Of a DNA stretch of 64,000 nt, positions 33,460-45,325 are shown in pieces (the stretch's first letter is position 1; the number at the start of each line of letters is the position of its first letter). The stretch is from Irpex lacteus (taxonomy: Eukaryota; Basidiomycota; Agaricomycetes; Polyporales; Irpicaceae): positions 1,860,001-1,924,000 of the forward strand of contig MQVO02000001.1 of NCBI GenBank assembly GCA_001986395.2, given 5' to 3'. The translations under genes were made by a program, and so were the position numbers. Below the pieces are notes generated by a model that had not been told where the DNA came from, searched no databases, and was given only the letters and a program-made list of their open reading frames with translations.

Positions 33460-34883
33460 ATGTCCTCTGTTTCTGAAACTAACTCTCATAACACGCACAA
33501 ACGACGCAGAGTCTCACTCGAGCTTGTGCAAGACCCTGATTTGTGGATAGAAGATGGCAATGTGGTCATCGCAGTCGCCGACGAGACGTCAGAGGAGAAG
33601 ATAATGCGTGGCTTCAAATGCCATCGGGGCGTCCTTGCAAAACATTCCCAGGTCTTTGCAGGTCTATTTAGCATTCCTCCGTCGGGCGAGGCAGAGGACA
33701 TGTATGACGGACTTCCGCTGGTCACTCTGCCGGATGCTTATGCAGACGTCAAAAGCCTCCTACGATTCCTGTACGACCCTGACTAGTAAGTACGTCTACA
33801 TTATTTAGCGAATGAATAGTTTGTTCAGCAGGTGTTTTCATATAAGTGAAATGCCATGCGCCGATCCAAAAGATCCTTGGGACCTGGAAAAAAGACGTGC
33901 AGCAATGCTTTCAATGGACGGCCTCGTACACCTTGGAGCGAAGTATGAACTGCCAAGGCTGCAAAAGAGTCTTAAAAAATCCATCGGGTCATATTGGCCT
34001 ACTACTCTCGAACAGTGGGATAATTGGGAGGAATCGGTATGGGCCGATCATAAGGGTGTTACGAGCTCGCACCCGAGCGCAGGTCATTAACTTATTTTCC
34101 AATGTTATCTCCATTATAACCGGTGCCACTTTTCATAGATATCACAATCAAAGCCAGCCTTGAAATCCAAATACCCGATGTCACGCCGTCAGCATTCTAT
34201 GTTCTCAACATCTACTTGTTTCCCCTGACTAGGCTTCAATCGAAAATTACCAACTCAAAGTCCATACGGGAGGTTCAAGAACCAGTTTCAGACGCCTGCA
34301 CCCCAAATACCCCTGCGTTGCTCGATTCTTTGTTTAATCGACTGCAGCGTTCGCAGATGAGCCAGCTCATGTATGGTCGGGAGGTGCTTCGGACCATGAC
34401 TATTTTTCTGGTGACTAGCGTTCTCCAGCTCTCCGTTGGTTATTGCAAGGGTTGTTATGGAGGAAATGCTACAGGGGACCGACTGGACACATCCTGCGCA
34501 TCAAAGGCTCGCGACTGGTACGCGAAACAGCAAGACATTTTGTTCTCGATTAGTCCCTACAGCTGTGGCCGGTGGCTCAACGATCCTCTGCGTGGATTCA
34601 CTCTCTTGAAGATGTATGCCGAGCGCATGTCTGCAAGTACCGACGGTGTTTGCTCTGGCTGCAGCTCCGAGATTGTCAAGATAATTGCCGCGTTACGTCG
34701 CTACATATGGGACGAACTTCCGTACATTTTCTTGCTCAAGGCCAGGGATCCCGAACGTGTCTATGGCTATGCATCGTACATGTACGTACACCCAGATTCA
34801 CTGAGTCTCGTAAACCGAGTCACTCATATATGTCGCTTGACATTGACACGTACAGAGAACCATTCGTCACTGTTGTCCCATGA
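33460..34883 (+). CDS. BTB/POZ domain protein, subfamily A (copy 5, divergent)
   Basis: Exons 33460-33785, 33829-34082, 34139-34781 and 34856-34883 sum to 1,251 nt, 416 residues. BTB exon: LWIEDGNVVIAVAD, FKCHRGVLAKHSQVFAGLF, DGLPLVTLPDAYADVKSL, FLYDPD. The exon 1/2 junction uses a TA|GTAAGT donor and a TTCAG|C acceptor; the next AG would create a stop, which fixes this choice. Exon 2 has HLGAKYELPRLQ, but the end has drifted to HPSAG where others have PWAG. Exon 3 retains YCKGC, SCASKARDWY, VCSGC and YIWDELPYIFLLKARDPE. The 28-nt terminal exon reads IEPFVTVVP. It is the most divergent subfamily-A member here. Confidence 0.82.
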
Positions 34884-35193
34884 GGGACTCGGATTCGAAG
34901 GAGATTGGATGTGCGCTAAAGCTCCCAGGTTGTAACTATTGAGCAGCGGCTTCGGATACAAATCTTTGTTGCTTGCTATTCAAGTCGCTCAAACTATCAA
35001 CACGTCTATAACCAACTGCTGCAATTGAATTTGAACTCTAGCGTTCAGAACATAAGTATCTCGCAACTCATCCGAGATTGTCACCGTGCGTGACTTGCGT
35101 GACGCGTGATCAATAATTCATTGTCAGCGCTAAGTATTCCGCGCTGTCCTCTGCTCCTGCCTGTAGCAAGCTCAGAGTCAACTACCACTCACC

Positions 35194-36135
35194 ATGCCTC
35201 CCTCAATACCTTTCACTCGCCTTGGACTCTCGAGCTTGCGTCCCCTACAAAAACCAACTATCTCATCTCAGCAACTCCGCGCTTTTGCCTCAGTTCTTCC
35301 AACCACACCAACTCCCTCTGCGTCCTCCGCTGTAACGAAAGCAAAGTCCAAGCTCCCCGGAAATGTACCCGATGCGAGGAAGGAAGGGGCTCTGAGACCG
35401 CACCTTGGTGTAGAGGTAGACCCTGACCATGGGTTGTGGGCGTTCTTTAGGAGAAAGACGGCGGAGGATGGGACGACGAAGTATGAGACTGTTGAGCCAT
35501 TGGACTTTGCTGGTTTGCAGACTGGTGAGTTTCACTCTGTCTGTCGTCTGAGATTATGATTATTTGGGCAGAAGACGTGTGAGCTGATGCTGGATGTGGA
35601 TTGTAGGTCGTGCGTGGACTGCGGCTGAGCTGAGGAGGAAGAGCTTCAAGGATTTGCATACGTTGTGGTATGTGTTAGTCCGAGAGCGGAACTTGCTGGC
35701 TACGCAGAGGGAGGAAGCACGTCGCATGGGTATCATGCACAACAGACTGGACAGCGCGACTAAAGTCTTCCGGGTATGTGGTCTATAGCTTCTATGCTCC
35801 TTGTATTGGTGCTAATTTACGAATGGTTCCCTTACACGTGTGTATAGGTTCGAAAATCCATGGCTCGCATCAAATACGTTCTGAACGAACGTAGGCTAGC
35901 CTACGAAGGCGCGATCGAGATACACGAGAACCAGGCGAAGGAAGTTCTATCAAAGAGGGAGGAGAGGAGGCAGAGAACCAAGGAGGCCATCGCGAGAGCG
36001 AAGGCGAGGAAGGAGCAGAAGGAGAAAACCGAATTGGCGGCGCAAGCAGAGCCTACGGATGAAGCTGCGAAGCTAGCTGTTGCTGGACTGTTGCAGCATG
36101 AGCATGAGCCGGTGGTACAGAACACTCAGTCATAG
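35194..36135 (+). CDS. MRPL4: mitochondrial large ribosomal subunit protein uL29m (MRP-L47 family)
   Basis: Exons 35194-35524, 35607-35773 and 35848-36135 give 261 residues. The N-terminus is rich in Ser, Arg and Leu and free of acids ([16 protein letters not shown]), as in a mitochondrial presequence. The family signature is unmistakable: [34 protein letters not shown], followed by [11 protein letters not shown]. The C-terminus is a charged Lys/Glu/Ala helix. It belongs to the exit-tunnel region of the mitoribosome large subunit. It is convergent with the SDH assembly factor gene (170 bp between stops). GTGAC/GTCAC motifs cluster at 35083-35110, about 90 bp upstream of the start. Confidence 0.92.
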
Positions 36136-36304
36136 GGTGCGCCCGGAACGTTTTCCACGTCGGCTCGTTACCTTGCCTCACAAAACTGCATGAGGTCAAC
36201 GTACTCCTGACCATCTCATACGTGCTTCCAAGGCCATGTCGCGATATATCCCAGATTAATATAATACAGATAATACACACCACTTCCCTCCGACCACTTC
36301 CTCA

Positions 36305-36672
36305 TCAGGGTTCCTTAGCAATAGAAGTCCGTCGTCCCTCCTTATGACTTATCTCCCAATCTCGCATCGCCTGAGAAACCCATATATCCCTCACCTGTGG
36401 GTCCTCGTACATCTCTATTTGCCGTTTGCCCTTTCGCAGGAGATGTTCGATTGCTGAGACTTCGCGTGGTGAGATGGAGGAGGACTGGGTTTTGAATGTG
36501 TACCGAACGAAGAGGGAGAATTTTGAACGGGCTGGTGGGGGTTTTGAGCGTGCCATTCGTAGGGCTCTGACCAACTGAAGATTAGAGAATGGTTCGTATG
36601 ACTGTTGTAGTCCTCTCGAACGTACCGGCGATATAGTGCGAGCACGTCTTTCTGCAGACCTGAATGCGCCAT
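36305..36672 (-). CDS. SDH6: succinate dehydrogenase assembly factor 1, LYR-motif protein
   Basis: Two exons (36672-36626, 36566-36305) total 309 nt, 102 residues, the usual size for SDHAF1/Sdh6. The N-terminus reads GLQKDVLALYRRALRMARSKP, a classic LYR motif followed by basic residues. It continues with FSLFVRYTFK and IEHLLRKGKRQIEMYEDP, as in the SDHAF1 family. This matrix protein helps insert iron-sulfur clusters into the Sdh2 subunit of complex II. The acceptor was chosen because only that junction restores LYRR-ALR and the downstream frame. It is divergent from the complex I assembly factor gene and shares a 305-bp promoter region with it. Confidence 0.9.
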
Positions 36673-36977
36673 ATTTTGAAGAATTCAACTTCGGTGTGAC
36701 ACGTAGGCGGTGTTTCCTTAGGTCGTGTGTCGGTTAGATGATGGTGCAGCGGAAAGTAAGAGCAGGATACAACAGTTCGTGACGAGCTCGAGGAAGGAGG
36801 TTGAGCGGCATCCTCCGTAACCGGAATTCGTGTGACGTCGTCGGACGCGTCGGATTCTGGCTGTCACATTTCTTGCCTCCTTCCTCCATGTCTTCAATGT
36901 TTTGAACACCCTCGTCTCAACTGATATTATACAAGTAATAGAATCAGGACAACACACATCTAATAATCTCCTTAACT
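36673..36977. promoter_or_regulatory. bidirectional promoter between two respiratory assembly genes
   Basis: 305 bp between divergent starts of the SDHAF1-like and NDUFAF6-like genes. Contains TGACGTCG near 36832 and GGCTGTCAC near 36861. Joint regulation is inferred from position. Confidence 0.4.
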
Positions 36978-38264
36978 ATGTTGTCAGGTCTTCGTCTCGC
37001 GACTGGACACGCGAAAGTGCCAGCGTTTCAATTCACGAGACCGCGATTGGCCACAGCCTCTGCCAGAGGACTGGCCTCTGTGTCTCGACAATCCCCGCCT
37101 TCAAACGACGGAACACAGGATCCACATGCATACTGCAGAGACTATGTCCGGAAGCGTGACTACGAGGCATTCTTGACTTCCCAATTTTACCCGCCTCAAT
37201 TGCGAGACGCGTTCTTCGCGCTCAGGGCGTTCTACGTGAGTGTCCGCTACATCATTATTGCGTAGGTTGACTCAGCTGAATGGACGATGACGACCTAGAT
37301 TGAGCTGGCCTCTATACAGGAGACAGTGTCAAACTCACTCATTGGAAAAATGCGCATACAGTTCTGGAGAGACGCGGTAAAAAGCTTCAATGATGTGCGT
37401 TTACGCTGTTATTCCCTCTGCGCTCCGTGCCCTGACCGACGATACTCCGTAGGGTAGACCGCCAAAACACCCCATTGCATTAGCATTATATGATGCCTCC
37501 AATAAAGCGAAACTCCCGGCATACCATCTGAAGCGGATTGTAGACGCAAGGGTCAGTCCCTGCTTCCATTTTGATTCGCAGTGTTTAGCTTCATTCTCAC
37601 GTCTGGTCGGAGTTCAGGATGCAGAGTTAGATTCACAGTCACACATGACCGTAGATTCTCTGACAGCACACGCAGAGTCGACGTCGTCCACGTTCCTCTA
37701 CCTGCTCCTTTCCCTTCTCTCACAGTCTTCCTCGCATACATACTCCCATGCGGCCTCGCACGTCGGTGTCGCGCAGACCGTCTCCACCCTTCTCCGAGCC
37801 CTGCCCTACCATGCCTCGAAGGGACACCTGGTCATACCCGCGGAAATTACCGCTCGCCATGGCGTCAGCCAGGAAGAAGTTTTCCGTTACGGAGGCAGCG
37901 CCAAGAAGATTGACGACGCGGTATTCGAGTTTGCCACGCTCGCGAATGACCATCTGATCACGGCGCGGGACATGTTCAACAAGGAGTGTGGAGGGAAAGT
38001 ACCTGAGCCGGTCAGACCGGTGTTCTTGTCGGCGGTGGGTGTCTGATTCATTTCGCGATGGGGAAACGTCTGAACTGACGGATGCTTGTTACTCATGCGG
38101 CGGTTGTGTGCGATGTTGCTGCGATGCGATGATAGGTCCCTGCGGCGTTGTACCTCGAGCGGCTGGAGAAGGTGAACTTTGATGCGTTCGAGCCCTCGTT
38201 GCAACAGCGGAGTTGGAGGCTGCCATGGCGTGTCTGGCGGGGGTATTACACGGGGACGATATGA
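36978..38264 (+). CDS. squalene/phytoene synthase-like complex I assembly factor (NDUFAF6 type)
   Basis: Exons 36978-37235, 37299-37394, 37453-37551, 37618-38034 and 38136-38264 total 999 nt, 332 residues, typical for NDUFAF6 homologues. The Arg/Ser/Ala-rich N-terminus (RLATASARGLASVSR) suggests mitochondrial import. Family segments: DPHAYCRDYVRKRDYEAFL, LRDAFFALRAFYIELASI, KMRIQFWRDAV, AESTSSTFLYLLL, ASHVGVAQTVSTLLRALP, and VFLSAVPAALYLERL near the end. The two Asp-rich substrate motifs of true prenyl synthases are not seen, as expected for the assembly factor. It acts in the matrix in early assembly of NADH dehydrogenase. Two other mitochondrial genes lie immediately to the left. Confidence 0.88.
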
Positions 38265-38668
38265 GGTGCTTATTTACTCGAAGCTTACATGTTATCCGCG
38301 CAGCTAGGCAGATATCTAGTAATCAATACATTCGGATAGAATGCACCCTTGAGATCATTGAGATAGATTGCATGGATAGAATAACTGTTGTCTGGATATC
38401 CAGCCTGATTATGCACTGATTATGCTGACGCAGATTTGAGTTAGATCTGCGCCAGGACGCTGTTATAGAGTTTCCTAAGGGGCTCAATCCGGGAACCTTG
38501 TTACCATACTCGGCATGCTGATCCCTCCACCGGGTCGTCCTCCGCCTCTCCGGCGCTCGTGTCCGGGCTACCGTCACTCTACCACCATCTGCTCAAGACT
38601 GGCCACTGTCCTGCTCGCTGTCTGCAACGACCGCCACGACCCCGACAACGACGTCGAAGCCCGCCATC
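38265..38668. other. intergenic
   Basis: About 400 bases between the complex I factor and the F-box gene. An AGATCT occurs near 38443. No coding signal recognised; promoter of the F-box gene presumably here. Confidence 0.35.
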
Positions 38669-41600
38669 ATGGACTGTCTCTGCGGTGAGCCCTTTCCCCC
38701 TGATCTCCTCGAGGCTTTGATCGCTGACTTCGCCGTCCCCTCCCTGTGCCGCACCCCTGCTGTGCCCCTCGAATCTATTCCCCCCGTTCACCCTCATCGC
38801 AGACGAGGTTGTACAACTAATCATTAACGAACTTGACGACCCCACCCACTTCAGTCTCGTCTCCAAGAAATTCTACGCATTCACCCAGGATCCCTACGTC
38901 CGCGCCTGGTACTTCATCTCGCGATATGGCAAGATACAAGCCCTCTATTGGGCTCTGGGCAGGGGCAGACTTATGAACGGCAAGGTCATCGATGTACGTA
39001 CTCCCTTGGATCTTTCGTTTTACTGGGGTATATGCGCCCCGCCACTCATTCTTTTACCCTCCTATGCTCATCCGTAGACACTCCTATCATCTGGCGCTCA
39101 CCTCTCGAGGTACTTTGTCCAATGTGCCATGCACCATTATTATCGTACCGCCCAGGTACCTTTCGTCAAGACCCCGTGGGTGCGATCCATGGACCTCGCC
39201 GTCTTCACGCACTTTCAGACGGTTGCCGTGCAACATTTCGGCAACATCCCCCTTGGCAAGGGGGACGACGACGGATCCCTCGTGGACGCCGTCATCAAGG
39301 AGAGCCGGTTCCCCGTGGAACAGAGACAGATTAAGTGGGAAACGTTGAAGGAGGTGCTTGAGAAGTTCAAGGCAAGTTCCCTCCCCCATTGAGAGTTATG
39401 AAAGTGGTGGTGCATGAGGGAGGTCATCTGACTGTGTTTCCCTTCTTCGACTCCCCGCAACTGTGCGTACAGTTCATTCCCTTTTGTCATAAGGTGTGTG
39501 TCTTTCGAGGTTCTCTGAAGAGGATGCTGGCCATCTCCGCTGGTATTCTTGATAGATGCACGAACGGGATGCTTATAGAGACCGGTCATTAGGACGCCAT
39601 GATGGCCAACTACCCCCTCGTGCTGGCGATTGAACCTCGCCTGTTACCATACGCTCGCGCTAACGGGTTCACTATGGATCATAAGGTGAGATTCTTTTTC
39701 TCGGCGCTCCACTATTCTCGGAACTCTCCCTTGGGAAGTTCTCTCGGCTGAGATGGAATAAACTACTCACCACTCTTCCTCCGCCTGCCTTCTGTTTGCA
39801 GTATCGGAACTTTGTGTTCCGCAAGATGTTTGAGAAACCTGCGATCAGCTTTGAAGGGCGTGCGGACGAGATTGTGAGGAACGTGAAAGAACTGTCCAGG
39901 CTGGACCATCGGTCTGTAACCGTTTCCTGGTTACTCTGGGGTTAGTGTAATCGGACTGATATGACGTTGATTGATAGGATGTTCTTGAGCCGGACCGTGG
40001 CTGCTGAGATCTGCATGGAGGCGAAGACGAATGATCAAGCGTATAATGCGCTGAAGAGGCTCGATAAAGAGGGTTTCTTGCGATTTGAACTTGCGTACGT
40101 CAGTTTTTCTATTCATCTACGTTCGATGCTCACTATCGCCGCCAGTAATGTCGTCGAATCTTTAATCAAGGTACGTCGGTCAACACGGAATGTCCACTTT
40201 TCTTTTCATATACCTACATTACGACAGACATTTGCCAATACCCGATCGGTGATGTCACCGTCCACCTTTAACGTTCTCAAGGAACTGTTCCAAGACTTCC
40301 CATCCAACGACCCCGTCGTCCGACATGTCCTCCTCCTCCAAGTCTTCGTTTGCGAGATCGCCGCGACCGCCATCTTACCTACCGCGCCAACATCCTCACC
40401 CGACGTCTGGAAAACGTTTGTCGACAAATGCCAAGCACGGATCGAATCTGTCAATCTGCCTCCCGTCGAGAGGCGCGATCTCCTCGAAGTTCTTTCTAGC
40501 AAGTTTGCTCCAGAGAGGTTCCAGGGGGTCCTCATGTACGGCCGGCTCATCCTTGGCATGTCCAACAAGGCCGTCGACGACCTCATTCGTGAGGTTGCAT
40601 ATCGTTGTTTGGAGGTGGGGTGTAAGGGTAAGATGCTGAAGAGGCTCGTGGAGCTGTACCCGCCAGTGGAGGACGCAGTGAGGCGGAGAGTGATGGAGAA
40701 GTACAGACTTACGATGGACGATCTGCCGCCCTGGGAGGATGAGGATTCGTGTATGCTTTATGAGGCGCCGCTGTGTCAGGACTTCCTCATTCCGAGGGCG
40801 ACGATGATCGAGAGGATTCAGGAGTTGACCATTGCGAGAGATGCAGCAGTGGGCTCTGGTGGGTCTGCCGAGGTAGTTGGTCAGGCCCAAGCACAGGATG
40901 TGCACCCGGATGCCATGCAGGTTGATGCAGAAGGGCCTGTTGAGGGTGCTGTTGAAGGTACGGCGTCGTCTGAGCAGGTTATGGATATGAGCGGCGAAGA
41001 TGAGGACGAGGATGACTTGGTTCGTCCTCTGTGGTTCGTGGTGTCGCACGTGTTCATTTGCTTTTCTTCTCATAGGGTCAGATCGGTCAGGATTCGCTCT
41101 CGACTATGATACGCAAGGACGAGTCTGCGCCTACGCGGAGTCGACGACGGTTTTACGAGTTTGCTTTGTTCACGGATGGCCAAGGAAAGCTTCAATATCC
41201 TGCAGGTTCGTGGTGTTTCGTACCCTCACCATGTTTCTATGTACTAAGTAGAAACTTTCACAGATCATATGCTTGTGGGCAAGTGGATACGTGGACACTT
41301 TGGGGTTAGAAGCGGTGTCACTGCGGTGTTCATGCTTCATAGCGTGATAAATGGCAGCCCAGTGGTGAGTGCAATGTTTTGTGTGTGTATAACACGGCTG
41401 ACGTCGTTTACTGCAAGGTCATCCAACCATATCTTGGTTACGGAGAGTCATGGAATCAAGAAACCCGTGTACCAATCACGCTAAAGCACTTTAAGCTGCT
41501 GGCGAGGCTTGGTCGTGCTCCTGTGAGTTGACATTGCATCGTATCTTCTGTCGAGAGGCTCATCCTCGTGTTCCTCAGCCGCATCTGCTCTTTGACGAGA

Positions 41601-42375
41601 TCGAATACGGAGCCGAGTTCTACTTCAGCGAGGAGGACTATCTTTCGCCTGAGGAGCTGAACGGCACCATCGTCAGACATCCGAAGCCCAAGAAACGCAC
41701 GTCCCGGATAAAGATCAAGATGGTCTCCGAGTACACCGTCAAGTCTGAATCCAGCCCCACACCGCCTGTCCCCGAAGACTTCGCAGAATCCTCAATATCA
41801 TCGTCTTCTTCGTCTAGAAGACCAAGACGGAGTGCCGTGTCGAGTATAAGCTATGTCGTGCCGGATAGCGACGACGAAGCGATTGCGGATGATGGCGATG
41901 AGATCATGCGTGAGGTCAAGGTCATTGCGAAGAAGCGGAAGGTCGAGTCCAATTTGCAAAAGTGGATAAAGCACTTGACGGCGCTGTTGAAGGACGAGCA
42001 GCGGAAGGTGCGTGTTCATGACTGCAAGTGGCTGTTGACTTGATGTATTGATGGTGTGTGGATCGTTTAGTACAAGGAGAGGAAGAAGCTTGTGCATGCC
42101 AGTGCTGCGCCTGGGACGAAGATACGTGTTCCAAAGGTCAGTGCCACTTGGTTATTCGCCGGTCTTGCATATCGGTCTAATGGAAGGTAATTCAGAATGA
42201 TTTCTACAAAACCCTTGCCGCCGCCCTCACCCGTCTACGGAAGGCTGACAAGGAAAAGCGACAACAGCTCTATGGTGCAGACATACCCGACGAAGATTAC
42301 AGCTCTGGTGATGAGGACGAGTACCAAGAACGAACCTCGCGTCCTTCAAAACGCCGCAAAGTGGATGCGGCTTAG
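38669..42375 (+). CDS. large F-box-like protein with acidic/basic C-terminus
   Basis: A gene of about a dozen exons from ATG 38669 to TAG 42375, encoding roughly 900 residues. Skipping the first intron (donor GCG|GTGAGC, acceptor CGCAG at about 38807) yields DEVVQLIINELDDPTHFSLVSKKFYAF near the N-terminus, an F-box-like motif. F-box proteins bring substrates to SCF ubiquitin ligases via Skp1. The middle is a long helical region (e.g. SPSTFNVLKELFQDFP, RDLLEVLSSKFAPERFQG). After it come an acidic linker, a compact block (RRFYEFALFTDGQGKLQYP, GKWIRGHFGV), a Ser-rich segment and a basic/acidic tail ending SKRRKVDAA, a possible nuclear signal. I do not recognise the substrate-binding part. Exact exon borders in the 3' half are approximate. 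Confidence 0.65.
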
Positions 42376-43932
42376 ATGGTTACTCTCCTTGTCTCTTTAT
42401 GATTATCTTCGATGGCTTGTGGTGCCCTCGCCATATTAGCTGACGTGTGTCGCACGTCGTGGTATCTGTTATATTTATCATATCACCCCTGGACATCTTC
42501 GGTTGTATTCACTATTCACACCCTGTCGCCCTTGGCCTTTGCATGCGTCCCCGCTTTACAATATTTTACCAGTCTGTTACGTTATGTAATTCGGTTCCTT
42601 GATCCCACAATCCGCATCTCTGTGTCTATACTAGCAATGGATGTACGACTTATGAAGCGTGTCGCATCGTCAGTGTATTCCGATTTCCCAAATCGGGCTT
42701 TTTACTCGGTCTGAGCTCGCCCACTCATCACGTGATGTCGTTTCACCCGCGGTTTTGCCGACGTCCCGCTCATGCCGCCCCGCCCCGCTCGTGCCCGCTT
42801 TCACTCGCTTCCCTCTGTACTTGCAGTCTCCGCTGGTCAAGAGTACTTTATACAGGTAGCATACTTAGAGTACTTAACCATAGACACGGATATGGCAGGC
42901 AGGAGGGATTACGGTAGGCCAACAGAGCGGGATGGGACACAAGACAATGGTGGCTAGAGAAGCCCCGTACGCGAGCAGGACCTGGTACGTCTCATGTCTT
43001 GTCTATTTTTCTAATATGGATCAGCACTTGCCGGGTATGCTCGCGGAGCGACATCCTCGATTGAATACTCATATTAATTGCTAGTAAAATAGCTACAGAT
43101 TCAAACCGAGTGTTGATGAGTGCGGTCACATATATGATTTGTTCTTCAAGCCTCTACGATCTAATCTTCCACTGGATCGGACTGAAATTAACTTGATCCT
43201 GAAACATCGACAGATTCAGCGCGAGAAACGAAGCCGAGTCCGGAATGGAGTTCATTGTTTCTTGGGCGATTGCGAAGTAGGCCGGCTGGCCAGACCGGTC
43301 GCAGGCTGACATGCTTGCCAGTAGTTGGAAGCACGCACAGCCTGGGAGAAAGGCCATCGCCCATGGAAAAGCATACATACGGACATTCATGAACATGCCC
43401 TGGTATTAGGGCTTCCAATTCATGGAGATTGAGCAATCCCTGGTTCAACGTGGGTCTCGGAGAGTAGGGTCGGACACGAGAGAGGCGAAAGAGCCTGAGT
43501 GTGATATAGCCCTATGTTGATGTAGAGTATCCTTCCCTGTTGTGATACACCGAGCCAACCCTTACTAGTAGGGCTTGGTGATGATGCAGCATCGGCCAAT
43601 GTTGTAAATTGAAATAATGTTTGTATAAGGTAAGTAACCTGAGGATAACATACCGTGACTCAGATTCCACCAAATAAGTATTCTAAGTACTTATGATCAG
43701 TTATGATCTTCGCCGCCTTGGCGGCTCACAAAGTGCCCTGGTTCGGACACTCGATGAGGAGGTTCTACTACTTAGTACGGGAGTCATTACAGATAGATCA
43801 TCAGGAGAAGCTACAGAGAACATCGACTACGGCACAGCAGTGCTTGATAGCCTTACGTTGCGTTATCGCCTTGAGTCGCGCGAGAAATACGGGAAATCGG
43901 ACGGAGAGCGCCAGCCTCTAACCCACGTCTTG
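42376..43932. other. intergenic with unassigned open frames
   Basis: About 1.55 kb between the F-box gene and BTB copy 6. Minus frames at 43150-43450 (with PGCACFQLLASMSACDRSG) are short and unsupported; no splice partner was found. Nothing definite. Confidence 0.35.
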
Positions 43933-45325
43933 TTATAGCGATTGCCAGTTTTCTTGAGAAGACGCTAAATTAGGAAGTGTAAGTTTATCCGGATGGGAAG
44001 GTATACGTCGAGATACATGTACCTGAGCGATGTCAAAATGCGTGTCTCCTGAGAGATTTGCACTTGTACCTACACCCCGAACCCGGAAGTAGGCAGGCAA
44101 CATTTTCCAAATATACTTGCGAGTCTCCCACAAGCAGCATTGCAGATGTTCGCGGCAACCCTCGCATATCTCTTCGTTCTCCTCCTCCCTTTTGTCGAGG
44201 GACTCTATCAAGTCTTTTGCTAGACCCAAGGGATCAATGGAATATAACGAGTCCCGCTCCTTTGTCGCCCAGATATACTTGTTGTCCCACCACGACTGTA
44301 CCGCATCGTCACAATTCTCGTCCGCCTCCTCATGAATGTGACTGAAGATGACTACACGCGGAAGGGTGCGGCTGAACAGGGAGACCCCAGCGCATCGTAT
44401 GAGTTCGCGCCCATTAGTGAGCTGTCTGAGTAGTCCTGCAGATAAAGAGCGGATATCCGCAGGATGGTTGTCTGGAAATCTGTCCGTGCCTGGTATTCCA
44501 CAATCTACTATCGTGGAGAAATTGGCTCTGTAAGCCTCGTTGAGTGCATAGAGCGCAGTAGCGCAGCTCAGCTTGAGGTCATGTTCGTCGGCCGCTGCGA
44601 CAGCCATCCCTGATGTGTCGGTCAAACACTTTAGCTCGCAGTCGTAGCATATAATCGGTAAACTAACCTGGATCTGGTAACGAGTATCTCACTAAGTCTG
44701 GGTCATGAAAGCAAAATTCGTCGTTTTTGATGTCAGGTTCGTTCCATACACGCTCCATGTCTTGATTACGCTGATCCCACTCCTTCAGAGTGTGAGGCCA
44801 CGCATTCCGAAAGAGGGAGACGCAGTGATTGTACAAGTCTTCCGCTTCATACTTTCGGGACAGGCGCATCAGCCCGACCAATTCCTCCATCGTCTGCCGC
44901 AACCACCACTTGTACGGCATCTTGCTATTCAAAAGGACTGAAGCATTGATATCGTCGCGGAAGTTCTATGTTAAGGTTGATCTTACGCACCTTGGATTGT
45001 ACAAAACGTACAATAACTGTCGTATATGCTTGGGGTCATCGTAAAGACGAACGATAGGGGTATCTTCATAATGCTCCGACGCTGCCGCTGTAACCGACCC
45101 GCTAGTGAGGTCTGCCTCAAACATCGCCTGCAAGACCGGTAATCTGCTGGATAGGAGTCCGCGATGACATTTGAATAAGCGTCTTTCATTCTTCGCTTCG
45201 TCCACCGCAGCAATGATAATATTCCCATCCTGCATCCATATTTCTTCGTCTTGGATATCTTTCGTTTCTGGTTCATCCCCAGCAGCATCGTCTATGCGAG
45301 GTCGTTTGGACGTTTCCGCGGGCAT
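43933..45325 (-). CDS. BTB/POZ domain protein, subfamily B (copy 6)
   Basis: Exons 45325-44991, 44924-44668 and 44609-43933 sum to 1,269 nt, 422 residues. BTB exon: EIWMQDGNIIIAAVD, ERRLFKCHRGLLSSRLPVLQAMFE, TPIVRLYDDPKHIRQLLYVLYNP. Exon 2 starts SKMPYKWWLRQ; the acceptor GAATAG|C avoids an in-frame stop in the alternative and matches copy 7. Exon 3 has DNCDDAVQSWWDN, ICEGC and YIWKMLPAYF, so the CxxC and the W-x-x-LP motif survive, but the RDPxVxYGY tail and micro-exon are absent or unrecognised. A start at 45331 is also possible; 45325 (MPAETSKRPR) aligns with copy 7. Function beyond the BTB fold is unknown. Confidence 0.82.

Noticed and set aside
43154..43448. Minus frames with PGCACFQLLASMSACDRSG as a BTB exon-3 fragment
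   Set aside because: Resembles the PGAFYILS segment only superficially; no CxxC or ELPY motif follows.
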